Part shown: piece after piece, positions 63,213-64,000 of the stretch
Layout: each line of letters opens with the position of its first letter
Numbering within the stretch: position 1 is the first letter of the stretch
Assembly (NCBI GenBank): GCA_963922875.1
Contig: CAWUJH010000007.1
Location: forward strand, 62,001 to 126,000
Direction of reading: 5' to 3'
DNA from: Ketobacter sp963922875
GTDB lineage: Bacteria > Pseudomonadota > Gammaproteobacteria > Pseudomonadales > Ketobacteraceae
Length of the DNA stretch: 64,000 bases
Notes under the pieces: generated by a model
What the model was told of the DNA's origin: nothing
The model's database searches: none
Seen by the model: the letters and a program-made list of their open reading frames with translations, nothing else
Program-made: the position numbers and the translations under genes

Positions 63213-64000
63213 GCTCCACCCCCTATTAATACGCCGGTACGAACCTGAGTCAACGTTTCACCGCTGGGCTGGGCCGTTTCCAAAAAAAACCGGTAGAGTA
63301 AATTAGCCGCCACTAACTGGCGATAACTTGCGGTGGCCCGCATATCCGACAAGGGCTGGTAATCTTGACTTAACGCTTTCATCGCCGCTTGAACGGTGGT
63401 TTCATTCCAAGGCTGGCCGACTAAGGCTTTTTCACAGTGTTCGGCCAAATGAACAGTGGCCGCCATACCGCCGTAGGCTACCCGCGCAGCGGTAATCCGG
63501 TTGCCGTCTAACGTCAATTGAAACGCACCACACACCGCTGAAATATCGGAATCGTAGCGCTTACTTACTTTCCAGGTACGAAAAACTTGGTCCGCTTGCG
63601 GTCGTGGTACACGCACCGCACTGATGATTTCATTTTCCCGCCGCGACTGCTGCCGATACCCTGTGTACAGCGTATCTAGAGCAATAATCCGTTCACCATT
63701 AACACTGGTTAGCACCACTTCGCTTCCCACCGCCATTAACCAGGGCGGGGTGTCACCTATAGGAGAACCGTTCGCCACATTCCCGACAAAGGTTCCCGCA
63801 TTACGGATAGGAACCGATGCAAACCGTTCAGCAAGTTCCGCTACCGGATACCAGGCTTCGAGCCGAGCGTAAGCCTCCGTCAAGGTGACCGCCGCTCCAA
63901 TTTCTAACCAGTCGTCCGTCTCTGTCAGGCGCTGCAGTTCCGCCACATTACCCAGATAAATGATTGTGTCTAGTGTTTGCATTTGTTTAGTCACCCACAG
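63209..64000 (-). CDS. xdhA: Xanthine dehydrogenase small subunit (partial, FAD domain)
   Basis: An open frame of 264 codons runs off the right edge; the last codons read LWVTKQMQT and the sequence continues upstream outside the window. The seen part is the FAD domain and its C-terminal subdomain: GAAVTLTEAYARLEAWYPVA, FASVPIRNAGTFVGNVANGS, PIGDTPPWLMAVG and WKVSKRYDSDISAVCGAFQL. The two N-terminal [2Fe-2S] domains are off the window. It would transfer electrons from XdhB to NAD+. A GTG at 63994 is internal, not the real start. Confidence 0.92.
   Translation of the reverse strand: MWVTKQMQTLDTIIYLGNVAELQRLTETDDWLEIGAAVTLTEAYARLEAWYPVAELAERFASVPIRNAGTFVGNVANGSPIGDTPPWLMAVGSEVVLTSVNGERIIALDTLYTGYRQQSRRENEIISAVRVPRPQADQVFRTWKVSKRYDSDISAVCGAFQLTLDGNRITAARVAYGGMAATVHLAEHCEKALVGQPWNETTVQAAMKALSQDYQPLSDMRATASYRQLVAANLLYRFFLETAQPSGETLTQVRTGVLIGGGA

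Noticed and set aside
1..64000. CRISPR arrays, tRNA or rRNA genes, insertion sequences
   Set aside because: No regularly spaced identical repeats, no tRNA-like cloverleaf with a T-loop, no rRNA motifs and no transposase were seen on reading both strands.

Overview
The window looks like chromosomal DNA of a free-living, aerobic, probably marine gammaproteobacterium. This rests on protein families: a YjfB-type motility protein, DUF3301, DUF853/YjgR, DUF808, a MASE1 histidine kinase, an Fe-S photolyase, a diheme/SHP cytochrome cluster with a b-type cytochrome, a fatty-acid desaturase with its reductase, and XdhAB. The genus is not determined. No rRNA, tRNA, insertion sequence, phage or CRISPR array was recognised.

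Left part (1-13.3 kb) is accessory DNA. At the edge is a large truncated minus-strand gene: an N-terminal PD-(D/E)XK (Mrr-like) nuclease fused to a STAND-like P-loop NTPase, the architecture of Avs-type anti-phage proteins. Beside it are a collapsed Phd/VapC toxin-antitoxin locus, a Rho paralogue lacking the RNA-binding domain, an EF-hand protein and an intact HipBA pair with a clear double operator. Next comes a three-gene cassette of unrecognised large proteins: a helical plus macro-like protein, a membrane-anchored FN3 protein, and a divergent protein with a C-terminal helical repeat. A PQQ-propeller lipoprotein and a decayed FitAB/VapBC-like locus follow. The unfamiliar cassette and the nuclease-NTPase are the best candidates for undescribed systems.

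Middle part (13.3-29.7 kb): a photoreactivation operon (Fe-S photolyase, DUF2256, small ORF, classical photolyase), a DUF853 ATPase, an ArsR/ArsM pair behind a perfect 32-bp palindrome, a MASE1-CHASE histidine kinase, a YjfB protein, a CopD-like membrane protein, a short CSLREA protein, a Crp/Fnr regulator, DUF808, an orphan secreted protein, and a tautomerase-ChaC-kinase operon.

Right part (29.7-64 kb): a 1.1-kresidue malectin/SGNH secreted protein and small envelope proteins. A winged-helix/TPR regulator diverges from an acyl-CoA dehydrogenase across three 11-bp direct repeats. A lipid/acyl group follows: a condensation-fold protein, an arylamine N-acetyltransferase, and a desaturase with its ferredoxin reductase. 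Then come a small gene with an ANR/FNR-like box, the SHP/DHC/cytochrome b operon behind a PmrA/QseB-like CTTAAG repeat box, and a kinase / receiver / GGDEF-EAL signalling operon. The end holds an Ldh/Mdh-like dehydrogenase, a beta-lactamase-fold hydrolase, a GT-C-like membrane protein, a duplicated-domain protein, UbiA and XdhB-XdhA (XdhA runs off the right edge).

Starts were moved from the longest ORF where a Shine-Dalgarno sequence, signal peptide or operator position argued for it. All family calls come from reading motifs; no database search was run.
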